64,000 nucleotides of DNA from CALDSL01 sp039810245 (GTDB lineage Bacteria; Chloroflexota; Anaerolineae; Anaerolineales; Anaerolineaceae): positions 124,001 to 188,000 of the forward strand of contig JBDHWQ010000002.1 of NCBI GenBank assembly GCA_039810245.1. Direction: 5' to 3'. This document shows positions 35,023 through 43,968 of the stretch, in pieces; position 1 is the first letter of the stretch; the number at the start of each line of letters is the position of its first letter. The notes under the pieces were generated by a model. That model ran no database searches. It was not told the origin of the DNA and saw nothing but the letters and a program-made list of their open reading frames with translations. A program made the position numbers and the translations under genes.

Positions 35023-35478
35023 GCAGACGCCTGCTCAATTGGCGCGGTGGGCAAGAAAAGCTCTTGGGCCATCTGGATGAGCGTCTCCACGCTGTAACGA
35101 TCAAGGATTGTGTGCGAGATCTGGCCCTCAAGCAGCAGCGAGGCAAAGCCATGCGCCAAGCTGAGGATGCTGAGCGCCAGCAAGTCTTCAGGCCCCTGCA
35201 GCAACAGGCCAACTGACGACAGCGGCCGATCAGGTCAGTGAGCAACTGAAAATTGGCCTGTGTGATGTGCACGAACTCGGGGTAGTCGTGCTCATGCTCG
35301 ATCACGCCCGAGAACATCAGCCTGTAAAACGCAGGCTGCTCGCGCGCGAACTGTATGTACTCCCGCCCGACCGCCAGGAGCTGCGCGTTCGGGTCATGCG
35401 GGTGCGCGGCGTTAGCAGATTCCAGCCGGCTGGCAAGCTGGCGAAAGCCTACGGAGTCAGCGATCTGCAGATTGGGCT
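34998..35478 (-). pseudogene. TetR-family regulator remnant, N-terminus lost and frameshifted
   Basis: On the - strand the translation from about 35478 gives DSVGFRQLASRLESANAA and YIQFAREQPAFYRLMFSG, followed by an acceptor helix, which is the C-terminal ligand domain of a TetR regulator. Near 35215-35230 the frame shifts and continues as LLLQGPEDLLALSILSLAHG to the stop at 34998. No helix-turn-helix is present; the sequence runs straight into an MFS remnant of the opposite strand. Confidence 0.75.
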
Positions 35479-35732
35479 GCTATGGGCTTTTTCCTGACAT
35501 CAGCACCAGCCCAATTGGACTGCAGTATGCGGCAGAAATCAGCCACCCCACCCCGGAAGGCACATTCAACGGGCTGATCCAGCTTTTCGGGCAGGCCTCG
35601 GTGGTATTCGTTTACATCATGGAAGCGATGAAGACAGAGGATGGCTCGTTCACCCCGGCGTTGCTGCTGGCCACCGGCCTGCTGATGGTGAGTGCGTTCC
35701 TCGTGTCGCGCATGCGCAACACCGGGCAGTAG
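35478..35732 (+). pseudogene. MFS transporter C-terminal remnant
   Basis: Only the last two helices of an MFS protein remain: SPIGLQYAAEISHPTPEGTFNGLIQL and TPALLLATGLLMVSAFLVSRM. GFFLTS, which should precede this, is in another frame at about 35484-35501, so there is a frameshift as well as loss of the N-terminal part. It abuts the tetR remnant head to head. Confidence 0.72.
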
Positions 35733-35790
35733 CGTGCTGCGGAGGTAAAACCGGCCCACGCCGCGCGGTAGGTGAAAGCGACGATCAAAA

Positions 35791-35817
35791 AACAGGCAGT
35801 TCATCCGGCTGCCTGTT
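35791..35817. terminator. Bidirectional intrinsic terminator
   Basis: AACAGGCAG and its complement (9 bp, 9-base loop) are flanked by an A-run on the left and seven Ts on the right, so it can stop transcription from either side. Confidence 0.8.
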
Positions 35818-36056
35818 TTTTTGAAATTAATATATCGAAAGATCCAGTTTACTTATATGGCTATACGCATTGCATGAATCTTGAGGACGCTCACGGCATA
35901 AAGCTGCGCCGCCGAATAGATGCGTGGTAATCGGAACTTTCTGCTAACCAGGCAACTATCCAGTAGAGGAAACTGTCACTTCGTTGGCAGGTGCGAAACC
36001 TCACCGTTCCCCCCACCCTACCCTTGCCATGTGTACATCTTTAGCTGTACAAAAGA

Positions 36057-36084
36057 TTGTATTCGTTCAATATGTTTCTATAAT
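36057..36084 (+). promoter_or_regulatory. Sigma-70-type promoter for the SDR gene
   Basis: TTGTAT and TATAAT with a 16-base spacer; the -10 box ends 44 bases before the ATG at 36129. Confidence 0.6.
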
Positions 36085-36128
36085 GGTATTTAAGGTCTAG
36101 TTTATACACAAAGCAAGGATTGGTAGAT

Positions 36129-36935
36129 ATGAACGTACAGGGAAAGGTCTTTGTTGTAACCGGCGGCGGCAGTGGAATGGGACGCGAACTGGTGCTGCTG
36201 CTGCTTAAAAAGGGTGCCGGCGTGGCAGCGCTGGATATGAATGAAACTTCACTGAATGAAACGGCCGCGTTGGCCGGAAACGTTGGCAATCGACTATCTA
36301 CATTTGTGGTCAACATCGTGAACCGCGAAGCGGTGATGGCGCTGCCAGAGAAGGTGATCGCTGCGCATGGCCAGGTGGATGCGCTGATCAATAATGCCGG
36401 TATCATCCAGCGCTTTGTACGCATCAATGACCTGGATTTTCCCGAAATGGAGAAGGTCTTTAACATCAATTTTTGGGGTGTGGTCAATATGACCAAGGCC
36501 TTCCTGCCCTACCTGCTCAAACGACCGGAAAGCTATATTGCCAATACATCCAGCATGGGCGGCTTCCTGCCCGTGCCGGGACAGACGGCATACGGCGCAT
36601 CCAAGGCGGCCGTCAGCCTGTTTACTGACGGCCTGAACTCGGAGCTGTCGGATACCAACGTGCGCGTTTCGGCCATCTTCCCGGGTGCGATTGCCACCAA
36701 TATCAGCGCCAACTCGGGCGTGCAGATCAGCGCGACAAGCCAGGAAGCCAAGCAGGCGAACATGAAGACGACTTCGGCGGTGGATGCCGCCAGAATCATC
36801 TTGGAAGGCATTGAGAAGAACCGCTACCACATCATGGTTGGTCAGGATGCACGCATGATGGATATTCTGCGCCGGTTGGCGCCGCAGCGCGCAGCGCGCC
36901 TGATCTTCTCGCAGATGCGCCAGTTATTGAAATAA
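36129..36935 (+). CDS. Short-chain dehydrogenase/reductase
   Basis: A 268-residue classical SDR. The NAD(P) motif is VTGGGSGMGREL near residue 11, LINNAG near residue 87, the catalytic Ser in ANTSSMGGF near residue 140 and the Tyr-x-x-x-Lys in TAYGASKAAV near residue 155. The segment VRVSAIFPGAIATNI follows. ATG at 36129 has AAGGA nine bases upstream; the TTG at 36120 is an alternative. Monocistronic from its own promoter. Substrate unknown. Confidence 0.85.
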   Translation: MNVQGKVFVVTGGGSGMGRELVLLLLKKGAGVAALDMNETSLNETAALAGNVGNRLSTFVVNIVNREAVMALPEKVIAAHGQVDALINNAGIIQRFVRINDLDFPEMEKVFNINFWGVVNMTKAFLPYLLKRPESYIANTSSMGGFLPVPGQTAYGASKAAVSLFTDGLNSELSDTNVRVSAIFPGAIATNISANSGVQISATSQEAKQANMKTTSAVDAARIILEGIEKNRYHIMVGQDARMMDILRRLAPQRAARLIFSQMRQLLK

Positions 36936-36971
36936 GCCAGCCGCAAAACATCCTGGCAGATGAAACCAATA

Positions 36972-37715
36972 TCAGCCTGCACGGGCAGCCTGACCGCCCA
37001 GGTAGGCTGATTTGACGTGTTCGTTGGTTTTCAGCGCCTCAGCCGCGTCATGCAACGCAATCTTGCCGGTCTCCAGGATATAGCCGTAATTGGCAATGCC
37101 CAACGCCTTGCGTGCATTCTGCTCGACCAGCAGGATGGTTACGCCCTGCTCCTCGTGAATCTGGCGAATGACGCGGAAGATTTCCAGCACCAGCACCGGA
37201 GCCAGGCCAAGCGATGGCTCATCCAGCAGCAGGATCTTTGGCTGCGAGACCAGCCCGCGGCCGATGGAGAGCATCTGCTGTTCGCCGCCGGAGAGCGTGC
37301 CGGCTAACTGCTTGCGGCGCACCTTGAGGATGGGAAACAGCGTGTAAATCCATTCCATGGTGCGCTGCAGATCCTGGGCAGGGGTCTTGCGGCGCGTGCT
37401 CCACGAACCAAGATTGAGATTTTCCTCCACCGAAAGCGTAGCAAATACACGCCGGCCCTCCGGCACGTGCATGATACCCATTTCAGAGAGATGGAAAGCT
37501 GGATAGCGCGACAGGTCTTCGCCACGCAGCTTGATAGATCCGGATTTGATGGGTATCAGCCCAGAAATTGCCTTGAGCAGCGTAGTTTTTCCCGCACCGT
37601 TAGCCCCCAGTACGGCGGCGATATTGCCTTCCGGGATTTCCAGCGAAATGCCCTTTAAGGCCTCGACGGCCCCGTAAGCCACGGTCAGATTTTCAACAGA
37701 CAGCAGTGTGGACAT
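36972..37715 (-). CDS. livF: Branched-chain amino acid ABC transporter ATPase LivF
   Basis: A 247-residue ABC ATPase, LivF type. Walker A is LGANGAGKTTLLKAI near residue 36, the signature LSGGEQQMLSIGRGL near residue 140 and Walker B ILLLDEPSLGLAP near residue 160. HVPEGRRVFATLSVEENL is characteristic of LivF. Last gene of the liv operon, one base after the livMG stop. Confidence 0.92.
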   Translation of the reverse strand: MSTLLSVENLTVAYGAVEALKGISLEIPEGNIAAVLGANGAGKTTLLKAISGLIPIKSGSIKLRGEDLSRYPAFHLSEMGIMHVPEGRRVFATLSVEENLNLGSWSTRRKTPAQDLQRTMEWIYTLFPILKVRRKQLAGTLSGGEQQMLSIGRGLVSQPKILLLDEPSLGLAPVLVLEIFRVIRQIHEEQGVTILLVEQNARKALGIANYGYILETGKIALHDAAEALKTNEHVKSAYLGGQAARAG

Positions 37716-37716
37716 C

Positions 37717-39600
37717 TCACTCCTCCTTCCCCAGGTAGGCTTCGATCACTTTGGGGTTGTTGTAGATTTTGCGTGGCAGGTCCTCGGCGATCTTCGTTCC
37801 CATTTCCATCACTGTGACGCTGTTAGAGATACCCATCACCACGTTCATATCGTGCTCAATCAGCAGCAGGGTGAAACCTTCGGCCACCAGTCGGGTCAAT
37901 AGGCCCATCAATTCTTCGGTCTCGGCATCATTGAGGCCGGATGACGGCTCATCAAGGATCAGTAGGCGTGGGCTGGATGCCAGCGCGCGGGCGATTTCCA
38001 GTGTTTTTTGCTTGCCATAAGGCAGGTTGCGCGCCAGCTCATTACGGTATTCCCACAGGCCCACCTGGTGCAGCCGGTACGCCGCCAGATTGAGGATATG
38101 GCGCTCTTCCCTTTGCTGAGCTGGCAGGTGCAGGATGGACGCCCACAGGCCATGATGCGCGTGGCAGTGCGCGCCAGACATCACGTTTTCGATGCAGGTG
38201 AGCGAGGGGAACAGGCGGATATTCTGGAATGTGCGCGCCACGCCGCGAGGGATGATCTGGTGTGGTTTGAGGTTGGAGATTTCCCGGCCCTCGAAGAGTA
38301 CTTTGCCACTTTCCGGACGGTAGATCCCGGTAATGACATTGAATAGCGTAGTCTTCCCGGCGCCATTCGGTCCGATCAACGAAGTAATTTCACCTTCGCG
38401 TACCTTAAGGTCAAATTTATTGACCGCCACCAGACCGCCGAAATTCATCGACACATGCTGCGTTTCCAACGCAATGCCCTCGCCGGATGCGGCGTTTGCC
38501 TGACCAGGCTTTTCTACTTTTTTGGGAGCCTTCTGCAGCGCTTCTTCCAGAAGTTTTCCTTCATCCTGCGGCAGCTTGCGAATCCCAAGCCCACGCAGCC
38601 CCGTGCGCTCACGGCGGCGGGGTAAAATCCCTTCCGGCCGGAAGATCATCATGATAATCAGGATAGCGCCGAAGAACAGCATGCGATAGGTGGCAAACTG
38701 GCGGAAAATTTCGGGAAAGATGACGATGATGGCTGCGCCTAACAGGCTGCCGGGAATCGATCCCAGACCACCCAGCAGGACGATCACGAACAGCAGGCAG
38801 GACTCCATGAAGGTGAAGTTGCTGGGAGAGATGATCATAAACTTGGAGCCAAAGACGTTCCCGGCGATGCCGGCCAGCGCCGTACCGATCACAAACGCCA
38901 GCAGTTTGTAATGACGCACGTCGATTCCGTTGGCCTCGGCGGCGATCTCATCCTCGCGGATGTAATTCCAGGCGCGGCCTACGCGCGATTTTTGCAGGTT
39001 AATCAGCCCCAGGATTACCAGCCCCACAATGATCCAGATGTAGTAATAGAACTGGGTTGACGTGCGTACAGCAAACAGACCAAAGTCGGGGTTGCCGATG
39101 CCCGTGATGCCGTTTGCGCCGTTGGTCAGCCCAAACGGATTGTTCAGCGCGGTGATGCGCACGATCTCGCCGATGCCGATGGTGACGATACACAGGTAGT
39201 CGCCGCGCAGATGGATGATGGGCGAGGCCACCAGGTAGGCAAAGCCCCCAGCCACAAGCGCGCTAATGGGCAGCAAAATGATGATCGGTATATGCAACTG
39301 GGTATAGAGGATCGCGGTGGTATACGCACCGATGGCATAGAAGGCGGCCTGTCCCAGGTTGAACAGACCCACCTCGCCCAGGATAATATTCAGGCTCAGG
39401 CCAAGCAAAGCGTAGATGCCGACGAAAAAACCGACATCGATCCAGTAATTATTGATGAATGGTAGAAACGGATAGGCCAACATGAACACGGCCAGCGCGG
39501 CCAGCAGCCCCCATTGGATGCGCTTATCCAGCGCGGAAAATGCTGATCGCTTTTGGAGACGGGCAATGCGCTGCAGGAAGTTGCGGGTAACATCGCTCAT
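37717..39600 (-). CDS. livM: Fused LivM permease and LivG ATPase
   Basis: A 627-residue fusion of two subunits usually encoded separately. Residues about 30-335 are the LivM permease (nine or so helices; GLSLNIILGEVGLFNLGQAAFYAIGAY near residue 64, with SRVGRAWNYIREDEIAAEANGID as the coupling loop near residue 212). Residues 335-375 are a charged linker. Residues about 378-627 are the LivG ATPase: IGPNGAGKTTLFNVI near residue 411, PYGKQKTLEIARALA as the signature near residue 530, and LLILDEPSSGLND near residue 548. The last residues EAYLGKEE are the LivG ending. The fusion fixes a 1:1 permease to ATPase ratio. Confidence 0.9.
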   Translation of the reverse strand: MSDVTRNFLQRIARLQKRSAFSALDKRIQWGLLAALAVFMLAYPFLPFINNYWIDVGFFVGIYALLGLSLNIILGEVGLFNLGQAAFYAIGAYTTAILYTQLHIPIIILLPISALVAGGFAYLVASPIIHLRGDYLCIVTIGIGEIVRITALNNPFGLTNGANGITGIGNPDFGLFAVRTSTQFYYYIWIIVGLVILGLINLQKSRVGRAWNYIREDEIAAEANGIDVRHYKLLAFVIGTALAGIAGNVFGSKFMIISPSNFTFMESCLLFVIVLLGGLGSIPGSLLGAAIIVIFPEIFRQFATYRMLFFGAILIIMMIFRPEGILPRRRERTGLRGLGIRKLPQDEGKLLEEALQKAPKKVEKPGQANAASGEGIALETQHVSMNFGGLVAVNKFDLKVREGEITSLIGPNGAGKTTLFNVITGIYRPESGKVLFEGREISNLKPHQIIPRGVARTFQNIRLFPSLTCIENVMSGAHCHAHHGLWASILHLPAQQREERHILNLAAYRLHQVGLWEYRNELARNLPYGKQKTLEIARALASSPRLLILDEPSSGLNDAETEELMGLLTRLVAEGFTLLLIEHDMNVVMGISNSVTVMEMGTKIAEDLPRKIYNNPKVIEAYLGKEE

Positions 39601-39602
39601 GG

Positions 39603-40517
39603 TTATACCTTCTCCGCGATCTTCTCACCGATAATGCCGGTAGGGCGCACGATCAGGATAACGATCAGGATGATGAAGACAAACACATTCTTCCAGGCAC
39701 CGGATACAAAGCCTTCGAACATGGCTTCCATCAGCCCTAGCAACAGGCCGCCGAGCATAGCTCCGGGGATGTTGCCAATGCCGCCCAGGATAACGGCGGT
39801 GAATGCTTTAAGGCCGTAGCCCCAACCCAGGTTGAAGATGATGCGCGTATAGTTCAGCCCGGCGAACACGCCGGCCAACCCTCCCAGCGCCGGCCCGACA
39901 AAGAACACAAACAGGATGATCTTGCGGAAATCAATGCCAAGGATGGTGGCTGTATCGCGGTCGAGGGCCGCGGCGCGGATGGCCGCGCCAAACAGCGTTT
40001 TTTCGACGATAAAGTAGATCAGCGCCATCAGTGCCAGCGATATGATAATCGTCACCAGCTTGAGCACCGTGATGCGGAAATCGCCAAAAAGCACAAGACT
40101 GCCGGATGGAACGCTGGTCATAGGATATGCCTGGAAGCGCGGTCCCCATACAGCCATGATCCCATTAGAGAGGAAAATGGACGCTCCCAGCGCCGAGACA
40201 ACCAGCGGCAGGCGGCCGGCTTTGTATACCGGCTTGTACGCCACGCGCTCGAGCGCCAGGCCGGCCAACCCCACGCCAAGCATAGCCCCCAGGATCGAAA
40301 CCACAATCCCGCCCCACACGCCAAAGACGCCTGTCACCCAACCTGAACCAGCCACCAGGATGGTATATCCCAGATAGCTGCCGAGGGTGAAAAGATCGCC
40401 ATGGGCGAAGTTGATGAGCTTCATCACCCCGTACACCATCGAATAGCCGATGGCAACCAGAGCGTAGAAGGAACCAATGGCTAATCCATTGACCAGCTGC
40501 TCATAGAACATATCCAT
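39603..40517 (-). CDS. livH: Branched-chain amino acid ABC permease LivH
   Basis: A 304-residue inner-membrane permease: LVNGLAIGSFYALVAIGYSMVYGVMKLINFAHGD at the N-terminus (about residues 8-40) is the LivH hallmark, with GVFAGLNYTRI and LGGIGNIPGAMLGG near residues 220-260 at the coupling-loop side. Ends two bases before livMG. Preceded by a 20-bp hairpin that separates it from livK. Confidence 0.9.
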   Translation of the reverse strand: MDMFYEQLVNGLAIGSFYALVAIGYSMVYGVMKLINFAHGDLFTLGSYLGYTILVAGSGWVTGVFGVWGGIVVSILGAMLGVGLAGLALERVAYKPVYKAGRLPLVVSALGASIFLSNGIMAVWGPRFQAYPMTSVPSGSLVLFGDFRITVLKLVTIIISLALMALIYFIVEKTLFGAAIRAAALDRDTATILGIDFRKIILFVFFVGPALGGLAGVFAGLNYTRIIFNLGWGYGLKAFTAVILGGIGNIPGAMLGGLLLGLMEAMFEGFVSGAWKNVFVFIILIVILIVRPTGIIGEKIAEKV

Positions 40518-40628
40518 ACGGTAGTACCTCTTGGTCTTGGATGGTATGAAACGGAATGGCGATCAGTGCGTATCGGATGAAGATTATCGGGAAGTATAGG
40601 ATCCCGCGCGTCCAGGCAGCACCCGTAT

Positions 40629-40672
40629 GGCAGTGCCTGTTCCGGCGGATGACCGCCGGAACAGGCACTGCC
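40629..40672 (-). terminator. 20-bp intercistronic hairpin between livK and livH
   Basis: GGCAGTGCCTGTTCCGGCGG pairs perfectly with its complement around an ATGA loop. There is no T-run after it on the - strand. Such hairpins after a periplasmic binding-protein gene protect or attenuate the message so that more binding protein than permease is made. Confidence 0.7.
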
Positions 40673-40698
40673 AGTAACCTGATGGGAGCCGGATGGTA

Positions 40699-41865
40699 TT
40701 ACTTGTACAGCCCCAAATCACCGTTATCGCCGTAGATGTAGGCGTAGTAGGGAATGTCCTTGCGGTCGCCGCGGTCGGTGAAAAGCAGCGGACCGGTGAT
40801 GCCCTTGACGTCGGTCATGGTGCGCATGGTGCTGGCCACCTTGTCCGGGTCGGTAGTGCCGGCCTTGTTGATCGCGCCAACCAGCGCATTCAGCGCATCC
40901 GCGGCGTACACCGCCCAGATTGAGCCGGGCAGCTCATTGTACTTTGCCTTGTAGGCATCCAAAAACTCCTTGGATTCGGGGAAGCCGAGGAACTGCGGCA
41001 TAGGCTCATTGAGATGGATTGAGCCTTTCACCACGTCGTTACCGGCAATCTTGACAAACTCTGGTGTGGGCACTGAGTTATTGCCAACAAACGTGCCGGT
41101 GTAGCCAGCTTCGCGCGCCTGCTTGAGCAGCAGCGCCGCTTCGGAGTAGTAGGCGGTGTAGAACCACACGTCGGGGTTGATGGATTTGATCTGGCTGACA
41201 ACGGTGGAGTAATCGCTCTCGCCGGGGGTGATGGCATCATAGTACACCAGCTCAACCTGGCCAGAGTCGATCAGCGGCTGCAGGAATTTCTTGGCATCCT
41301 CGGCCACGCCCTTGCCGTAGTCCTGGTTATCATGCATGATGGCAATGCGCTTGGCGCCCAGGGTTTCCGTGGCGAACTTTACGAAGAACTCCGACTGCGT
41401 ATCATCGCGGCCGGCGGTACGGAAGAAATACGGGCGCTGCTTTTCCATCGTCAGGCGCACCGCGGTGCAGCCATAACCAACCGAAACGACCTTGTTGGCG
41501 TCATACAGGTCGGCGGCCGGGGCCGTGACAGACGAGCCGTACGAGGCGATGACTTCTTTCAACCCCTGCGCGATGACCTTCTGCGCGGCCAGCGCGCTGT
41601 CTTTGGGGTTTGAGGCATCATCTACCACCACGATCTCCACCTTCTTACCGAGTACGCCGCCCTTGCTATTGATCAGGTCCGCGGCGACCTCAACGCTTTG
41701 CTTGGCCCACTGGCCCTCGGCGGCGAAGTCGCCGGTAAGGGGGGCCTGCAAGCCAATCTGGATGGTGTCAGACGTGGTGGCAGCGCCAGGCGCGCCGCAG
41801 CCCGCGAGGATGAGCGACAATGCTGCGACAATGGAGAAAAACACGACGATCTTCCTGTTCATCAT
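40699..41865 (-). CDS. livK: Branched-chain amino acid ABC substrate-binding lipoprotein
   Basis: A 388-residue type I periplasmic binding protein. The signal peptide ends in the lipobox LILAGC near residue 22, so it is lipid-anchored. IQIGLQAPLTGDFAAEGQ near residue 38, GKKVEIVVVDDASNPKDS near residue 73 and IAIMHDNQDYGKGVAED near residue 167 are typical of the Leu/Ile/Val family. The ATGATG at 41865 follows AAGGAG. The ligand could be a branched-chain amino acid, but amides, urea or aromatic acids are also carried by this family. First gene of the liv operon. Confidence 0.9.
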   Translation of the reverse strand: MMNRKIVVFFSIVAALSLILAGCGAPGAATTSDTIQIGLQAPLTGDFAAEGQWAKQSVEVAADLINSKGGVLGKKVEIVVVDDASNPKDSALAAQKVIAQGLKEVIASYGSSVTAPAADLYDANKVVSVGYGCTAVRLTMEKQRPYFFRTAGRDDTQSEFFVKFATETLGAKRIAIMHDNQDYGKGVAEDAKKFLQPLIDSGQVELVYYDAITPGESDYSTVVSQIKSINPDVWFYTAYYSEAALLLKQAREAGYTGTFVGNNSVPTPEFVKIAGNDVVKGSIHLNEPMPQFLGFPESKEFLDAYKAKYNELPGSIWAVYAADALNALVGAINKAGTTDPDKVASTMRTMTDVKGITGPLLFTDRGDRKDIPYYAYIYGDNGDLGLYK

Positions 41866-42162
41866 CTGCTCCTTTTCCTTTGCACACGAAACGGTGGGTG
41901 AAAAGCGATTCCAGGTTGGTGTACAAACCCGGACAGCGAGGAATTCGTACCTGTAAGCAATATGCTTACAATGTGTACGACGGCGAGAGAGACAGGGAAA
42001 CAAACCTGTAAGGGGAAGGCCAGTGCGCACTGCCTTTGACTATTATAGACATTTTTTGCCGGGAATGTATATCGATATCCACTCGAAAAAAGGATTTTGC
42101 ACAGCGATTTCGCTAGTGGTGGTATAGTTCAGGCAGAAACTTAAGGAGTGAGATAAACCGCG

Positions 42163-43644
42163 ATGGAAGAACGCGAACCAACACAAACTACGCAAACCGC
42201 ACCAGGCGCAACGATGGAAGTTTTACCGGAAGCCAGGCTGGCCGACTTACCGCAGAAGCTGCGCGATGGCGCGGCCGCAGCGGGCTGGTCGGAATTGATG
42301 CCAGTGCAGGCCAGAGCGATTCCGTATCTGTTTTCAGGTCGGGACATGATGATCCAATCGCGCACGGGAAGCGGAAAAACCGGCGCGTACCTGCTACCTG
42401 TGCTGGAAATGGTGAACCCGCTGGAAAACACGACACAGGCATTGATCCTGGCGCCATCCCGCGAGCTGGCGCTGCAGATTGCTACCGAAGCCGAGCTGCT
42501 GGGACGCGGCACCGGAGTGCGTTCGGTGGCGGTATACGGCGGTGTGGGCTATCGAGGCCAGCTTGAAGCCTTCAAGGCTGGCGCACATATCGTCATCGGT
42601 ACGCCGGGGCGCATTCTCGACCACCTGCTGCGGCGCTCGCTGACGCTCAACCACCTGAAGTACCTGGTGTTTGACGAGGCCGACCACATGCTTTCGATGG
42701 GCTTTTACCCTGACATGCGCCGGTTGAAAACCTACCTGCCCAAGAATCCGTTCAGCACGTATATGTTTTCGGCCACCTTCCCGCCCCAGGTGATGCGCCT
42801 GACCGGGGAATTCCTGCGCGACCCGGGGTTTATCAACCTGAGCAGTGATCACATCCACGTAACCGAAACCGAGCATGCATTTTATGCTGTGCCGGGAATG
42901 GATAAGGACCGCTCGCTGGTGCGCATTATCGAGATGGAAAATCCGCTCTCGGCCATCATATTCTGCAATACGAAGGTGCGGGTGGAATACGTGGCCACCG
43001 TGCTGCAGCGCTTTGGCTACGATGCCGATATGCTGACTTCCGATCTTTCTCAGCCGGCGCGCGAAAAAGTACTCGAACGCGTGCGCCAGGGAACGCTGCG
43101 CTTCCTGGTGGCTACCGATGTTGCGGCACGCGGGATTGACCTTCCCGAGCTCTCGCACGTAATCCAGTACGAGCCGCCTGAGGATGCTGAAGCCTATATC
43201 CACCGCGCGGGGCGCACCGGGCGCGCCGGCGGCAGCGGAACAGCCATTACCCTGGCCAACACCCTCGAGCGCGGTGACCTGCAGCGCATCAGCAAACGCT
43301 TCGACCTGACCATCGAAGAGCGGCCGCTGCCCAGCGATGAAGATGTTCAGCGCGTGGTTGCCGAGCGTGTGACTGCCTTGCTCGAAGCCCGCCTGCGCAG
43401 CCGCGACAACCTGCAAACCGAACGCATGCAGCGTTTTATCGCTCTGGCGCATAGCATGGGCGAAAGCGAAGACCAGGCCGGACTGCTGGCCATGCTGCTG
43501 GATGATTTCTATCAGGAAACGTTTCACGGGCCGGTCGTACCGCCCGTGACGGTAAACGAACAGCCATCGCGCGCCGCGCGGACAGGTGGCGGCAGCAATA
43601 GCCGTGGCGTGCGCCCGGGCCGGCGTTCCAGGCAGCGCGGCTAA
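42163..43644 (+). CDS. DEAD-box ATP-dependent RNA helicase
   Basis: A 493-residue RNA helicase with all core motifs: Q motif upstream of PVQARAIPYL, SRTGSGKTGAY near residue 67, PSRELALQI, TPGRILDH, DEADHML near residue 170, SATFPPQ near residue 201, RFLVATDVAARGIDLP near residue 314 and YIHRAGRTGRAG near residue 346. The tail (about residues 440-493) is Gly/Arg/Ser-rich and basic, as in CsdA/CshA-like ribosome-assembly or cold-shock helicases. AAGGAG lies further up than usual from the ATG. The convergent hairpin at 43732 ends it. Confidence 0.9.
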   Translation: MEEREPTQTTQTAPGATMEVLPEARLADLPQKLRDGAAAAGWSELMPVQARAIPYLFSGRDMMIQSRTGSGKTGAYLLPVLEMVNPLENTTQALILAPSRELALQIATEAELLGRGTGVRSVAVYGGVGYRGQLEAFKAGAHIVIGTPGRILDHLLRRSLTLNHLKYLVFDEADHMLSMGFYPDMRRLKTYLPKNPFSTYMFSATFPPQVMRLTGEFLRDPGFINLSSDHIHVTETEHAFYAVPGMDKDRSLVRIIEMENPLSAIIFCNTKVRVEYVATVLQRFGYDADMLTSDLSQPAREKVLERVRQGTLRFLVATDVAARGIDLPELSHVIQYEPPEDAEAYIHRAGRTGRAGGSGTAITLANTLERGDLQRISKRFDLTIEERPLPSDEDVQRVVAERVTALLEARLRSRDNLQTERMQRFIALAHSMGESEDQAGLLAMLLDDFYQETFHGPVVPPVTVNEQPSRAARTGGGSNSRGVRPGRRSRQRG

Positions 43645-43731
43645 CCGGCGCTGCGCTGCTCCAGGGCACGCAGCCAGGCAGCAAAGCCACCACTTGTAAG
43701 CAGCGTAAATACCAGGTCGGGAATAATCAAA

Positions 43732-43763
43732 CGGCCCCCGGCACGCCAGCGTGCCGGGGGCCG
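43732..43763. terminator. GC-rich hairpin between convergent genes
   Basis: A perfect 13-bp stem (CGGCCCCCGGCAC with its complement, six-base loop) between the DEAD helicase and the zinc-ribbon protein gene. No long T-run on either side, so strength is uncertain. Confidence 0.6.
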
Positions 43764-43782
43764 CGAATATCATTGTCGAATA

Positions 43783-43968
43783 TTAATGCTCGTGACCGCT
43801 CAGGTTTTCTACGCCGGGTAGCAAACCCATCAACTCATAAGGCTTGTGGATTAATACCGGCAAATCCTGGGGACAGATGTAGTAATTGACCCCATTGTAT
43901 GTGATCACCAACAGTGGCACTTCCTGGCTGCTACGCTGGCAGCGGATGCATTTTTGTTCTGTCTCCAT
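43783..43968 (-). CDS. Small zinc-ribbon-like protein
   Basis: A 61-residue protein with CIRC near residue 7 and a single further Cys in YYICPQDL near residue 32, so a partial zinc site or a dimeric one. The ATG shares a base with the TGA of the PAC2 gene and has a GAGGAGAA box, so it is coupled to it. Function unknown. Confidence 0.65.
   Translation of the reverse strand: METEQKCIRCQRSSQEVPLLVITYNGVNYYICPQDLPVLIHKPYELMGLLPGVENLSGHEH

Larger units (their letters stand above)
35733..36128. other. 396-base intergenic stretch
   Basis: Holds the terminator at 35791-35817 and the SDR promoter at 36057-36084. The part between (about 35820-36050) shows no gene, tRNA or repeat to me. Confidence 0.5.

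Noticed and set aside
42394..43773. A 459-codon open frame on the - strand opposite the DEAD helicase
   Set aside because: The helicase motifs on the + strand are complete; the antisense frame has no family features and arises from GC bias.
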